This document shows, piece after piece, positions 1 to 9,056 of a DNA stretch of 64,000 nucleotides (its first letter is position 1; the number at the start of each line of letters is the position of its first letter). This DNA is from Cristatella mucedo (taxonomy: Eukaryota > Bryozoa > Phylactolaemata > Cristatellidae). Made by a program: the position numbers and the translations under genes. Under the pieces are notes generated by a model that worked only from the letters and a program-made list of their open reading frames with translations, searched no databases and had not been told where the DNA came from. The stretch is taken from positions 1-64,000 of the forward strand of contig WPIO01000139.1 of the NCBI GenBank assembly GCA_009760855.2. The letters run 5' to 3'.

Positions 1-827
1 GATACAACCTTTCTCTAGGCCATGTGAACTGTTGAAAGGCGAATACAGCTACGGATGATCACCGGCTGTTTCTAAGGAGTAGGCGACTGCATAATGCCTT
101 TTATACATTACGACTAGATCTGTGAATAACGATCATGTAACTGAACTATATCTTGCACCCACAATTTGCTTTCATTTGTCCATCTTTCATTAAATCCATA
201 TTCTGTTGTCGTCAGCATTAACATAAATCGTTATTTCCTCAACCTTTGACTCGTAAAAAGCTTCAAGGCGGTGCTGCATCTCTCACTAATGTCCTTAGGA
301 TGCAATTCAATTTCCAAGTACGTTGCATGAGGAGATATTAACGAATCAGCTTGTAACTGCAGAGGCACAGAGCAAATGATTAACCCTGTGTGGGCTGGTT
401 TGGTTCTGTAAATCCGTTAGTTTTCATTAAGGTATCTTGCCGATTAAAAGTTTGGTTAGATGGAAAAAGATAGCCCTTTCTTTGTCCTCTGACAAAACAG
501 GGCCACTTAGGTTAAAGCTGAAAGACTTGAATATAGTGCATTTTCAGCAAAATAACAATCGTGATACGGTCACTTTTTCCCTTCGTGTCACTTTTTCACT
601 CGTTAGGTCTCTTTCACAATACTATTTTTCCGTTTGTTTCTCTAGTTGTCACTCCATACTGCCGAATTCTACCATTTTTTGCAATGGGAATTACTAGTTC
701 GTTTGAGGAAAAGTCCGCTTAAGCTCCACTATTTGTAATCGTACAATACCGAAATTTGATTACTGGCATTTGAATATCAACATTTGTAAACATGTACAAG
801 TATAGGTTTCAGTGGTTTGCTCTTTAT

Positions 828-899
828 TCCCTAGTGGTCTAGTGGCTAGGATCCGGCGCTCTCACTGCCGTGGCCGGGATTCGATTCCCCGCTAGGGAA
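828..899 (+). tRNA. tRNA-Glu (anticodon CTC), SINE-linked
   Basis: A 72-nt sequence close to animal tRNA-Glu. The acceptor arms TCCCTAG and CTAGGGA pair fully, followed by discriminator A. The anticodon stem-loop is CGGCG-CTCTCAC-TGCCG with one G-U pair. The T loop is TTCGATT. The T stem has one A-C mismatch (CGGGA/CCCCG) that the unit B copy does not have. A T run at 901-905 could terminate RNA polymerase III. It is part of an inserted composite element, so it may be a pseudogene rather than a working tRNA. Confidence 0.75.
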
Positions 900-917
900 A
901 TTTTTGGAATATAATTT

Positions 918-1003
918 GGTGAGCCGTGATGGCACGCTAGGTAAGGCGGTTGCTTTCACGACCTCGGGACCGAGGTCGTGGGTTCAATTCCTGCGGTGGG
1001 CGA
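918..1003 (+). other. Second tRNA-like segment of the composite element
   Basis: Contains a perfect B-box (GGTTCAATTCC, 981-991) and an A-box-like stretch (TGGCACGCTAGG). The two ends do not form an acceptor stem. A 9-bp palindrome (CGACCTCGG, GA, CCGAGGTCG; 959-978) lies where a variable arm would be. It is best read as a SINE promoter head derived from a tRNA, not a tRNA gene. Confidence 0.65.
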
Positions 1004-1695
1004 TCCTTTGTCGTCACTGCAAGCAGTGGTGTTAGCCGTAAAGGCTCTTCTGTCGCTATATAAAAAGATGCTGTTTGATCAGCTAGGATTTTTTTTCATT
1101 AGGCAGTCTTTTTCCGTTGACCGTGAATAAATATTGAACTGTAGGTCCTTAATGATATCAGCTAGCCATTGCAGCTCGTTTATATGTGTTTTCTCGGAGT
1201 TTCCAGTGAAAAAGGGTATGCAAAACTGCCTACGTAATTAGAAATACTCAAATTATCGTGTTTATTCAAAACAAATATTAAATAATTTTGGTTTTTCAAT
1301 TTTTAGCTGTAAGTTCAACTTATGCCCACCAGCCGCTTCGCTGTGGTATTTCCGACTACGACCAGTGTGGGGAATGTTCCAGTATTTCTCCAAAGGAATG
1401 CAAACGCCACCCCAATTTAGGGCATAGAAAGAGGTTTTCAGGTTAAGGGATCAGTATTTTGATCACTTCCTGCTAGTGCTTTGGTAGTTCGGCCTACGAA
1501 CTCGATTAGCAAGTGGTTAATCAGCAAATATAGCACAAACAAGATTATTTGCGACCATGATTATCGCCCTTATTAATTACGACGTTGCCATAAAAGACAC
1601 GAGCCCGACCGCCTTCACTCATTTACAGATACGGTCAGCTCGTCGGAGAGTCCTAACACTGAGCCAGAGCTACTTAAGGCCTGTGAACATTTCAG

Positions 1696-1959
1696 TTGGA
1701 AGTCGCGTGTCACATCAGCCATAAAAAACGTTTGGTACTGTTTGGGTGTTCATATATAAAGGCGTTGTCAGTGCTGCGAATTGAATACCTTCTCATTATC
1801 TTGGATGTAATGCAAACGTCAGAGATGTGCACATTGTGCACGTTTGCACGTTGTGCGGCCACCCGTTGTACCCTTGTTGTGAGGGTCATGCTTTCACCGA
1901 AATATTGTCACGTGTTAGGATTTATTTTCCATTCGTGTCATGTCCTTTCCAACGGCTGA
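1696..1959 (+). pseudogene. Conserved Cys-rich frame, unit A (unrecognised)
   Basis: No known family was recognised. The core VMQTSEMCTLCTFARCAATRC is rich in cysteine. The same frame is readable in B (11448-11729), D (32338-32565), E (39088-39321), and in broken form in F near 52460-52560 and G near 60920-61030. Conservation could reflect shared DNA ancestry alone, and the other strand is also partly open. No start context or splice site was established. Confidence 0.25.
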
Positions 1960-2394
1960 GAATTGCAAGCCATTATAAAACAGCTTTTCCCTTCATGAAC
2001 TCAGTCCCAAGGTCAAGCGGATTGTATCCTGAAGTGGGCGAACCTTTATTGCTGGTCCAAGTTGTAGTTCTAGCATTGATAGCTTCCCGAGAGCTTTCGG
2101 AATACAAGTAGCTGTATCGGCAAGTATTTCATCATCTTTTTGGACAATGGGGCTCTCTAATGGCTTCCCACTCCTATAGACCTGAATTATCAGATTTCTC
2201 GGTTTGTATTAAGGTGAGACCGATATCACTCCATTAAACAGAATACGGCATGACGGGCTATCCTGAATCCCAACAGTTACACTAGCTGTTGATACGTATT
2301 TGTGGGTAAACGTTTTACCCGTAAGGAGAGAGATCAATGTGTCGCTGCATGCTAGCACAGTAGGTTTGAAGATAATGCTGAGGCTTTCGGTGAC

Positions 2395-2646
2395 ATGCCT
2401 TATATGAACGGTGTGGACAAAGACCTGCTACCATGCTTCCGTGGTTGCGAAAAAGTAGGTCGCATCCGGCATACGAGGACTTTTGTCATAACAAAGTCAA
2501 GAAGTGTGACTGGTCGCTATGGAATCCATGTAGAAGCCCCCCCCCCCCCCCGGGAATCACCGAGCGGCCGATTACCAAGGTGGCTCACCTTGGTGCTCTG
2601 CAAGGTTTTGCCGATAGTTATGCATGAAGTGCACGATAACCTGTAG
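2395..2646 (+). pseudogene. Conserved frame with TGR-G-HVEA motif, unit A
   Basis: An 83-codon open frame of unknown function. Its second half, TKSRSVTGRYGIHVEA, then RLPRWLTLVLCKVLPIVM and HEVHDNL, recurs in F at 53668-53892 and near 55377-55566, in D near 34320-34490, and in frameshifted form in G near 62680-62820. The poly-C tract encodes extra prolines in the middle of this copy. The minus strand is also open here in several units, so the coding strand is uncertain. Confidence 0.3.
2537..2551 (+). repeat. Poly-C tract (C15)
   Basis: Fifteen consecutive cytosines where D and F have ordinary sequence (ccaccaggg-type). The run is 13 long in B (12291-12303). It is prone to slippage and to assembly error. 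Confidence 0.9.
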
Positions 2647-3167
2647 AGCGACAGCAGGGGCTGAGAAGACACTGACTCATCTAAGGCAAGGTTTCAACTA
2701 GGTAGCATGAGATGTGATAAAGCACACTGGTCTAAACTCTGTCGGTTATGTTAAATAAAGAAGTGCCTCGCGAGAAATTAAGTGCAGCACTACAGGTCCA
2801 GCAAGTGCATGCTATATTGGACCGTGTTGCTGTCGATACTGTCGGCTTCTTGACGAATGAGTGTCAACAAGAACATCTGGGCCTTGATAGTTTCCGTCGT
2901 AAGAGGAGTGAGAGCAGGAGCGAATCACAATGGAGACATGACTACCGTTTCTCATGCTACAGGCCATTTTTGCTTTCAATGTATACATCCCTGACCATGC
3001 CTTAGGTATCCCTGTGTAATTGTCTGTCACATATAAGCTGGCACATAGTAACAATGATAATCTGAAACGCCTAGAATATATGCAAGATAGGCGAAAGGCG
3101 GCTAAGACTGTCACTGCTGGCGAACGGTAGAAAAGGAGAACTTAAACGGCACTTTTTAGAATTTAGG

Positions 3168-3885
3168 CAACGTCTAAGTTGGTCCGAGCATTTGTGCCAT
3201 CCCTTCTTGACTTCTGTAACTGACGTTTCGCCTGCCTCCGGCATGTGCAATAGGCGGTTACAGGTGGTGATCATCTCTGCAACTAGGCCTGTGTTTCATG
3301 AGCAATTGAGTTGCCACGTCATACCACTTTTTCCTGACCTGAAGGGATTACAAGTAAACCATTGAATCGACTACAAGGTTTCATCGCTGACTTGTAGGTA
3401 ACTTCATTCTGGTGCCCCGGCCTATCTCTCAAATCTATTCCCCCACTAGACCCAGCATCGTAAAACTCGCCTTTAGGATTCCAAGATTATACCAATACCT
3501 CGTACCAACCTCACATCCTTTGGAGACCATGCAGGAAGTTCATATGCTCTTGGAGCCTGGCATTTACTCTCGGCTGGCGTCGCAACATCCAATGACTTGA
3601 CTACATTAAAATTAAATTGAAACACTCACCCTTTTTAGACAGCATTTAGTGGGTCCTTGTGATTCGTCCTGTACGCACCTATGCCTGCTGTCACTGTGAT
3701 TGCTGCTACTAACCAAACTTTTATGCACACCCTGTGCACGTCATCTTTAACTATGCTAGTGAAGTTTTGTATTAAGCGTGATATAACTCGCCGTTCAATC
3801 GCAATTGCTCTAGCATCTAATGTAAAGCACCTAGCGATAAATTGAGTTCTTCTAGAGCACTTTATCTTCTGCATTATTCTCGTGA
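3168..3885 (+). mobile_element. LINE (CR1/L2-like) 3' fragment, sense, unit A
   Basis: The end of a non-LTR retrotransposon. Decayed reverse-transcriptase C-terminal sequence is readable in pieces (FVPSLLDFCN near 3191, PGLSLKSIPP near 3418). It is followed by a 3' region with the typical aatgtaaagcacctagcgat motif and a ttctgcattattc end. Frameshifts and stops throughout show it is dead. The same fragment is in B and, in part, in X. Confidence 0.75.
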
Positions 3886-3940
3886 ATACTAATGTTACGT
3901 TAAGGGCATGTCACTTAGGAACTGGACGCCTAGATCATGT

Positions 3941-4146
3941 GCAGATTCAGTTGGAGGTATGCGATGGAATACAGATTCATTTAGAGGTATGACACGACAT
4001 ACAGATTCGGTTGGAAGTATAAGATGACATACAGACTCAGTTGGCAGTATGAAACGACATTCAGATCAAGTTTGAGGTACGTGATGACATAAAGATTCAG
4101 TTAGAGGAATGAGACGACATGCAGATTCAGTTGGAGGTATGAGATA
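3941..4146 (+). repeat. 30-bp minisatellite, unit A, first block
   Basis: About seven copies of a 30-bp motif close to acagattcagttggaggtat followed by gagatgacat. The period is exactly 30, with substitutions between copies. It is separated from the second block by an antisense LINE tail. Confidence 0.9.
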
Positions 4147-4153
4147 TGAAGAC

Positions 4154-4418
4154 TAATAATAATAATGCACTTGATGAAGCACCCTCTGAGAACTTAATCT
4201 CTTTCTAGGTGCTTTACCTTCGCTGTGAAGAGAAATGTAATCGAATGGTAAGTAAAATCAGGTTCCAAGAAAATGAATAATATGGTTAGGGGCGACATGC
4301 ACAAGGTCAGCATGCAAATGTGGTTAATGGCAGCATGCACAGTGTCGGCACGCATAAGCACATGAAGGAAAAATCACAAGGACCTACTAAATGCTGTCCT
4401 TATTAGGTGTTTTATAGA
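4154..4418 (-). mobile_element. LINE 3' tail, antisense, inside minisatellite
   Basis: The reverse complement shows gtaaagcacctagaaagaga, then a gagggtgc segment and an ATT-rich end, the 3' terminus of the LINE family seen elsewhere in the unit. It splits the minisatellite. It is absent in B but present in X. Confidence 0.72.
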
Positions 4419-4430
4419 GTGAGATGACAT

Positions 4431-4565
4431 GCAGATTGAGTTGGTGGCATGACATTACATACAGCCTCAGTTAGAGGTATGACACGACATACAGATTCAT
4501 TTGGACTTATGAGATGACATACATATTCAGATGGAGCTATGAGATGACATGCAGATTTAGCTGAA
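4431..4565 (+). repeat. 30-bp minisatellite, unit A, second block
   Basis: About four and a half more copies of the 30-bp motif downstream of the antisense LINE tail, ending at cagatttagctgaagg. Confidence 0.88.
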
Positions 4566-5339
4566 GGCTTGCCGGCATAGTCAATTGTAAGTGTAAACTG
4601 TTCTCAATTCTGAGTTGCTCGGTATGCCTCCATTTGTTTCGATGTTTCGTCGCTAATAAATTTAGAATAGCTTGCTGCCAGGCATGAGCGATATCATCAA
4701 TCGATGCAGAAAATTTGTGGGGTGACAGTGAGGCACTGTGAGGGATGAAAATTGAAGTACGAATAAATCTGCAAAGAAGCGAAAGCCTAGGTTTTGCTTG
4801 GCAATCAATTCGGCAAGAGGGAGAGTATGAAATTTTTTTAAATGTTACCGATGAGAGGCCCCTTCGGTCACGCCTCCTTAAGTGGTTCTTCGGACGATCA
4901 TTGACAGTCCCCATTCGGAGCCCGGTGCATACTGTTGCCATATGACCTGAACCATCGATGTGCGACAAAACATAGGCACAGCCAAATGTGAGGAGCTAAT
5001 GAAGGACCTTGTAATCAAAATTTTTGAATGCTGCCGAAACAAGAAGCAAAATGAACCGAAGAATCACTTGCAAATTTACATTGGCTTTAAAATGTCGGTA
5101 CGTAAGCTTTTCCACGGTTAAACAGGTGCCGATATAGCCGGAAATTCGTTTGATCGCTCGCAATGGTATTGAAAAGGAGTACTCGAAACTGTCGTCATTG
5201 ACGTTAGTTCTGATGTGGTCGTTTTGTCAACCCAGGCCTTGAAATTGGAAGCTCACATTCTGTGAAGTGTGCAACTCATGCTCTGCGAGCTAGCGATGGG
5301 ACAGTAAGTGACGTGCCAAACTAAGATTGGCTTGAATCG

Positions 5340-5573
5340 GTGGTCTACAGGACTGGCATCTTTCTTTTTCGAGAATTTGCTAGGTTCTATGAGGCCATAA
5401 AGTTAGTCGTAACAACAGCAGCGAAAGTCATCCCGAACGGAACATCACAACCAAATGCGTATAGGAATCTACTTGAAACCTCTATGCTGTTAAGTGAGTA
5501 TATACCTCACCTTCATGGACTTGATTTCACAATAGGTACATCATTTACTGGAATCTATGACGGCGGATTGTAG
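5340..5573 (+). pseudogene. Conserved 77-codon frame FARFYE, unit A (unrecognised)
   Basis: Open frame reading FLFREFARFYEAIKLVVTTA, then KVIPNGTSQPNAYRNLLETS and HGLDFTIGTSFTGIYDGGL before a stop. The first codon is GTG, so the true start is probably a splice acceptor or lies upstream. Unit B has the same frame, intact. The inverted copy in Y keeps most residues at much lower DNA identity, with one internal stop. No family was recognised. Confidence 0.35.
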
Positions 5574-6172
5574 TTTATCTTTATGAAAACATCAAGCCCT
5601 TGCGAATGCTGGCCCGGATATGGTAGGATAACATAGAATAGATAAGGTTTAAGCTTGGTTACGCCATTTTGAGTGCTTGGCGGGAAGAGGAAATGGTGCC
5701 ATTGCAGCATTATCCGATTAAGTGTGCATGTTGAAATAATTGAATGGCTGGTACTGGAGCCTGTGCATTTTAGCCATTAGAAAGATTCATAACCGGAATG
5801 GCTGAATACAATTTGTGTAGAATTTGTGCTCAGACTAGCACAATTTTTGGATTCCCGGTACGAGCCGGATGTGGGGATCCATGGGATTCTTTGCCAGTGA
5901 GGAGCTGCACTGCCATCGCACGACAGCCCGGTTTGCCTCTTACTGCTCGACACATTTTTTAACTGTTTCTCAATCTTGTTTAGAACATCGTAGGCAATGG
6001 CGACTTCATCCGGATCTTCAAGCCTCGTGGAGAACCGTGAAGTGAGTAGGGAAGGCCCGTTGACAGGAGAGACGGTGCATATATGTGCTATAGTTTCACT
6101 AGTCGCAGTCCATAGGACGGTTCTTAGGTGCAGGCTCAAGCTGCCTTGTTTTCTTTCCTGATAACGTACGCC

Positions 6173-6320
6173 AAGGATAACGATAGGGGCACGTGGGAAA
6201 CGTAGCTCGTGAACAATGCTCCACTACTGTAGAATGCATGGTATGCACGAAGCGATTCAGTTGTATCCAAAGCTGAATCTACATAAGCAAGATCATTGCA
6301 AAGCGATGGAAGGCAGCAAG
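6173..6320 (+). pseudogene. C2H2 zinc-finger exon, unit A, frameshifted
   Basis: Homologous to the 50-codon exon in E. VECMVCTKRFSCIQ is readable, then a 1-bp loss (caaagctg for caaatgctg) breaks the frame before the histidines. The start codon is AAG instead of ATG, and a second 1-bp loss lies near 6183. The splice donor AAG|gtatgag at 6321 is preserved. Confidence 0.6.
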
Positions 6321-7605
6321 GTATGAGAGCAGATTTACCTGGCCACGTTACACCATTGGTCTTTGTTATCGTCCCGTATTCCTGCATGCTCTGAGCATTC
6401 AGGATCCATAGCCATCGGACGTTAGACGGGCACGTTTAAGTTCGTAATGGTTGAAAAGTGACTTTGAGGACTTAATTTGTATTACGTTATTCGATTGTTT
6501 CTCCTAAATGTGCTTAGTTATGAATGAATGTGTAAAATATTTGTACTCATGGTCCACTGAGCAGTACAACGTTTGAAAGTAACTGATGTTGTCGTCACTC
6601 TGAATTACAATGGTTGTGATACTCGTCGAACAGCGTTGCGTTCAATGCGAATGTTTGAATCTTCGCTTGGCTACATGTATATGACTATTGTGCACGTTAT
6701 TCAGATTGAATTCATTCGTCGTCGGTAAATAAGCATTCGTCGAGTGCATGCATTGGTAAATAAGTCAGCATTGAAAACACTAGAGTGGCAGTGCATGCAT
6801 TGCTTACATTTCATGGCAGGCAATTCATCCCACGATTTTTTTTGCATTGCTCATGTGCACAGTGCCAAAATGATGCTCCCACCTTGGTGTTTTGCTTAGG
6901 CTTTTCACTGGAATAATATTAGGAATAGTGCTTTTCTAATACCTAATCTAAGATAAACTTTTGTTGTTTCACGTTCTATGGAATGCTCAAAATACCTTGG
7001 GTTATAAACACAGTTTTCCGATCTTTGCACGTATGAGGTCGTGCATGGCTACAGCAGATGGTACTCTTTGCGAGTTACTCATCATAACATGCAATCTCCA
7101 TTGGCAGTGAACGTAAAATATGTAACGAAGAATCAGTCATCATGATGCGATTGTAGGACTTTTGAACGTTGCCACTCTGTCGAATAGGACGTTGACGTTG
7201 ATTCTGTAATAATGCATGTAAGGACAGGCTGTCGTAAGGCCTGCCTGTTACTTTTACCGACGGCAATCAGATACGCATTCATTATCAGACAGATATTGAA
7301 CTGGTAGTTTTCCGGCTTGTTGGTGTGACTCACGTTTTCACAATGGCCAGATTTAAGGAAAATTGTACTGACTAAGATTTGATGGCTAGACACGTAACTT
7401 GACGGATTGCTGCCAAATAAGTGAAAACAAGGACGTCGTTTGTTTAATTTAACATGGTTCAACGGCTGCTTCATTGAAAAGCGTTTAATGGCTGTTTCAT
7501 TCAACATTACGACCAAATCAGCTTCACAGTCAAATCTGCCTATTTTCAGCTTGTGCATTTCTGCATCAACATTGCTAAACCTTGAGCTTGTTTAGATAAG
7601 GATAG

Positions 7606-8152
7606 CACATCTAAGTTGGTCCATGCATTCGAGAAGCTACGACTCAAGCATTGGATCGACTTCAAGGTTTTGTCGCTCACTTTTAGGTCCCTTAATTCTG
7701 TAGCTCCAGCCTATCTCTCAAATATACTCCCACATCAGGCCATGCATCGTATCAGCCGCTTTTCGGAATCCAACAGTCTACAAAAACATTGTACGAACTT
7801 GGGAGACCGTGCACATAGTTTGCATGCTCCCAAAGCCTGGAACTCTCTCCCGACCTGCGTCAGAACCTGTCCTTACCTGACCAAATTTAATAGGAACTTA
7901 AAAACACACCATTTTAGGGCGGCATTTAGTGGTCCCAATGATTTTTCCTTCATGTACTTATGCATGTTGACACTATGCATGCTGCCATAAACCACATTTG
8001 CGTGCTGACCCTCTGCTAGTCGCCCCTAACCATATTATTCATTTCGTTTTTTTCCATGCATGATTTAGCTTACCATTCAATTGCATGTCCCTTTGCAGCA
8101 AATGAAAAGCACCTACAAAGAGCAAGTGTATTATTATTATTATTAATATTAA
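7606..8152 (+). mobile_element. LINE (CR1/L2-like) RT C-terminus and 3' end, unit A
   Basis: The frame at 7616-7990 reads HWIDFKVLSLTFRSLNSVAP, AYLSNILPHQ, GDRAHSLHAPKAWNSLPT, then KFNRNLKTHHFRAAFSG. This is the typical C-terminal domain of CR1/L2/Jockey-type reverse transcriptases. It is followed by a 3' region with gaaaagcacctacaaagagc and an ATT run. Compared with B about 150 bp are missing after cattcgag. No reverse-transcriptase core or endonuclease is present. Confidence 0.85.
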
Positions 8153-8178
8153 CACAGTTTAATGGAAAATAGTAGTCC

Positions 8179-8472
8179 TTAGAAGCTGAAATGCGTCCCC
8201 AGTGTGTAGTGTGCTGTCGTGTTCAACGAATACCAGTGGTGTTTTGGTGGTAATAGAAAGCTCGACGTGTTATCGCACGAGGACACAAATAGGCAACCAC
8301 AAATCAGTTTCAGGTCCGAGCCACACTTTTGGACTTTTGGAAGGCTCAGATAATCCGTTACTGCACTTTTTCTAGTGAAAATTGGAAAGGTAATAGCAAT
8401 ACCTCTCAACAATGCACAGTAGAGAGCAAGCCTGCTGTCTGAAATGTCATGCGAGCCAACTCGTACAGCCAT
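8179..8472 (-). pseudogene. Conserved minus-strand frame, unit A (unrecognised)
   Basis: A 97-codon frame reading MAVRVGSHDISDSRLALYCA, then FTRKSAVTDYLSLPKVQK, CGSDLKLICGCLFVSSCD and HHWYSLNTTAHYTLGTHFSF. The same frame occurs in B (17922-18215), on the plus strand of Y (23473-23847) and, frameshifted, in Z1 and E. No family was recognised. Open length alone is weak evidence because copies are recent, and the E copy has several breaks. Confidence 0.25.
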
Positions 8473-8596
8473 TTATTGGCCGGCTTTTGACACACGATGA
8501 GCTTGACGATCAATGTGTGCTCACACTGTCACTATGCATAGCACGTGGCCTCAATATTGAAACAACGGTCCAGCGACTATAATTTCGTGTCTTTTA

Positions 8597-8731
8597 ATGA
8601 AGGGAGCCCGAAAGTCACACCGAAAAGGTTGGCATGTTAAGAGACAACAAGGTGATACCATTAGTGACGAGGTGCCTTCAGAGTGGCGTAAGTACAAAAA
8701 CATTTGTTTTTCAGTGCCTTTACGCTACTGA
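8597..8731 (+). pseudogene. MKGARK exon upstream of C2HC finger, unit A
   Basis: A short basic frame from an ATG: MKGARKSHRKGWHVKRQQGD, then SDEVPSEWRKYKNICFSVPL and a stop (TGA) at 8729. Copies in C (MKGARKSRRKSRPVKRQHW...) and Z1 continue past this point to FSRTxxICFK, followed by a gtaagc-type donor. It probably precedes the C2HC exon in one transcript, separated by a very short intron. The tract is rich in Arg/Lys, which suggests a nuclear or nucleic-acid-binding role by inference only. Confidence 0.4.
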
Positions 8732-8797
8732 TTTAGTCCAACTGACGTGATCTGTTTTGAGGTCAGCTACAGCTACTTAGCTCTGAAATTTTGTTTC

Positions 8798-9056
8798 AGT
8801 GCCAGAGGGCCCAAAGCCTTGTGTTGGAGTCGCAACGACTGACGGGAGCTCGTCAGCCTCAGAGCCGAATTGCCACTCCTTCGATCTTGCGGTTGCCTCT
8901 GAAGTCACTAAGACTCACGTTTCCAAAAGAAAGACCTCAGCTGGCTCTTGCAAAAGTACTCTCCGTACCTGTCCCACATGCAGGAAGACACTGTCAACGC
9001 CATTCAGCCTCAAACGCCATGTCAACCGCAATACATGTAAAGAGGCGGCAGTTTAA
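8798..9056 (+). pseudogene. C2HC zinc-finger terminal exon, unit A, open
   Basis: Preceded by a polypyrimidine acceptor (aaattttgtttcag). The frame reads PEGPKPCVGVATTDGSSSAS, SEVTKTHVSKRKTSAGSCKS, then TCPTCRKTLSTPFSLKRHVN and RNTCKEAAV before a stop. C-x2-C-x12-H-x5-C (8970-9038) matches a C2HC variant of the classical finger. It is open in this unit, but the upstream exon carries a stop. The family is unknown. The exon recurs in Y, Z1, Z2, C and E, always at the same place in the unit. Confidence 0.5.

Larger units (their letters stand above)
823..1100 (+). mobile_element. Composite tRNA-Glu/tRNA-like SINE insertion, unit A
   Basis: The block runs from the tRNA-Glu through the second tRNA-like head and a short body (tgtcgctatataaaaagatg) to a T-rich tail. 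Units C to G lack it: C reads cgctctttattaggcagtc straight through at 28661. The flanks tttatt (823-828) and ttcatt (1095-1100) look like a short target duplication. This is direct evidence of insertion into the unit rather than loss from the others. Confidence 0.75.

Noticed and set aside
918-1003. A second functional tRNA gene
   Set aside because: The B-box is good, but the two ends do not pair as an acceptor stem, so it is kept only as a tRNA-like SINE head.
3941-4565. CRISPR-like array of 30-bp repeats
   Set aside because: Copies are directly adjacent with no unique spacers, and the host is eukaryotic. It is a minisatellite.
4537-4968. A 143-codon minus-strand frame shared by A and B
   Set aside because: The copies are too recent for conservation to mean anything, and the X and Y copies break the frame. 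It also runs into the minisatellite.
5777-6139. A 120-codon minus-strand frame as a gene
   Set aside because: It overlaps the deletion joint specific to unit A. B and E do not preserve the reading, so its length in A is accidental.
8200-8240. BED-type finger start (RPQCVVC near 8200, plus strand)
   Set aside because: Only the first two cysteines fit. The rest of the motif is absent in every frame of A, B and E.
8660-8705. A 27-nt intron between gtaagtac and ttttcag in the MKGARK exon
   Set aside because: Reading straight through keeps the frame open in C and Z1, and 27 nt is below usual intron length in animals.
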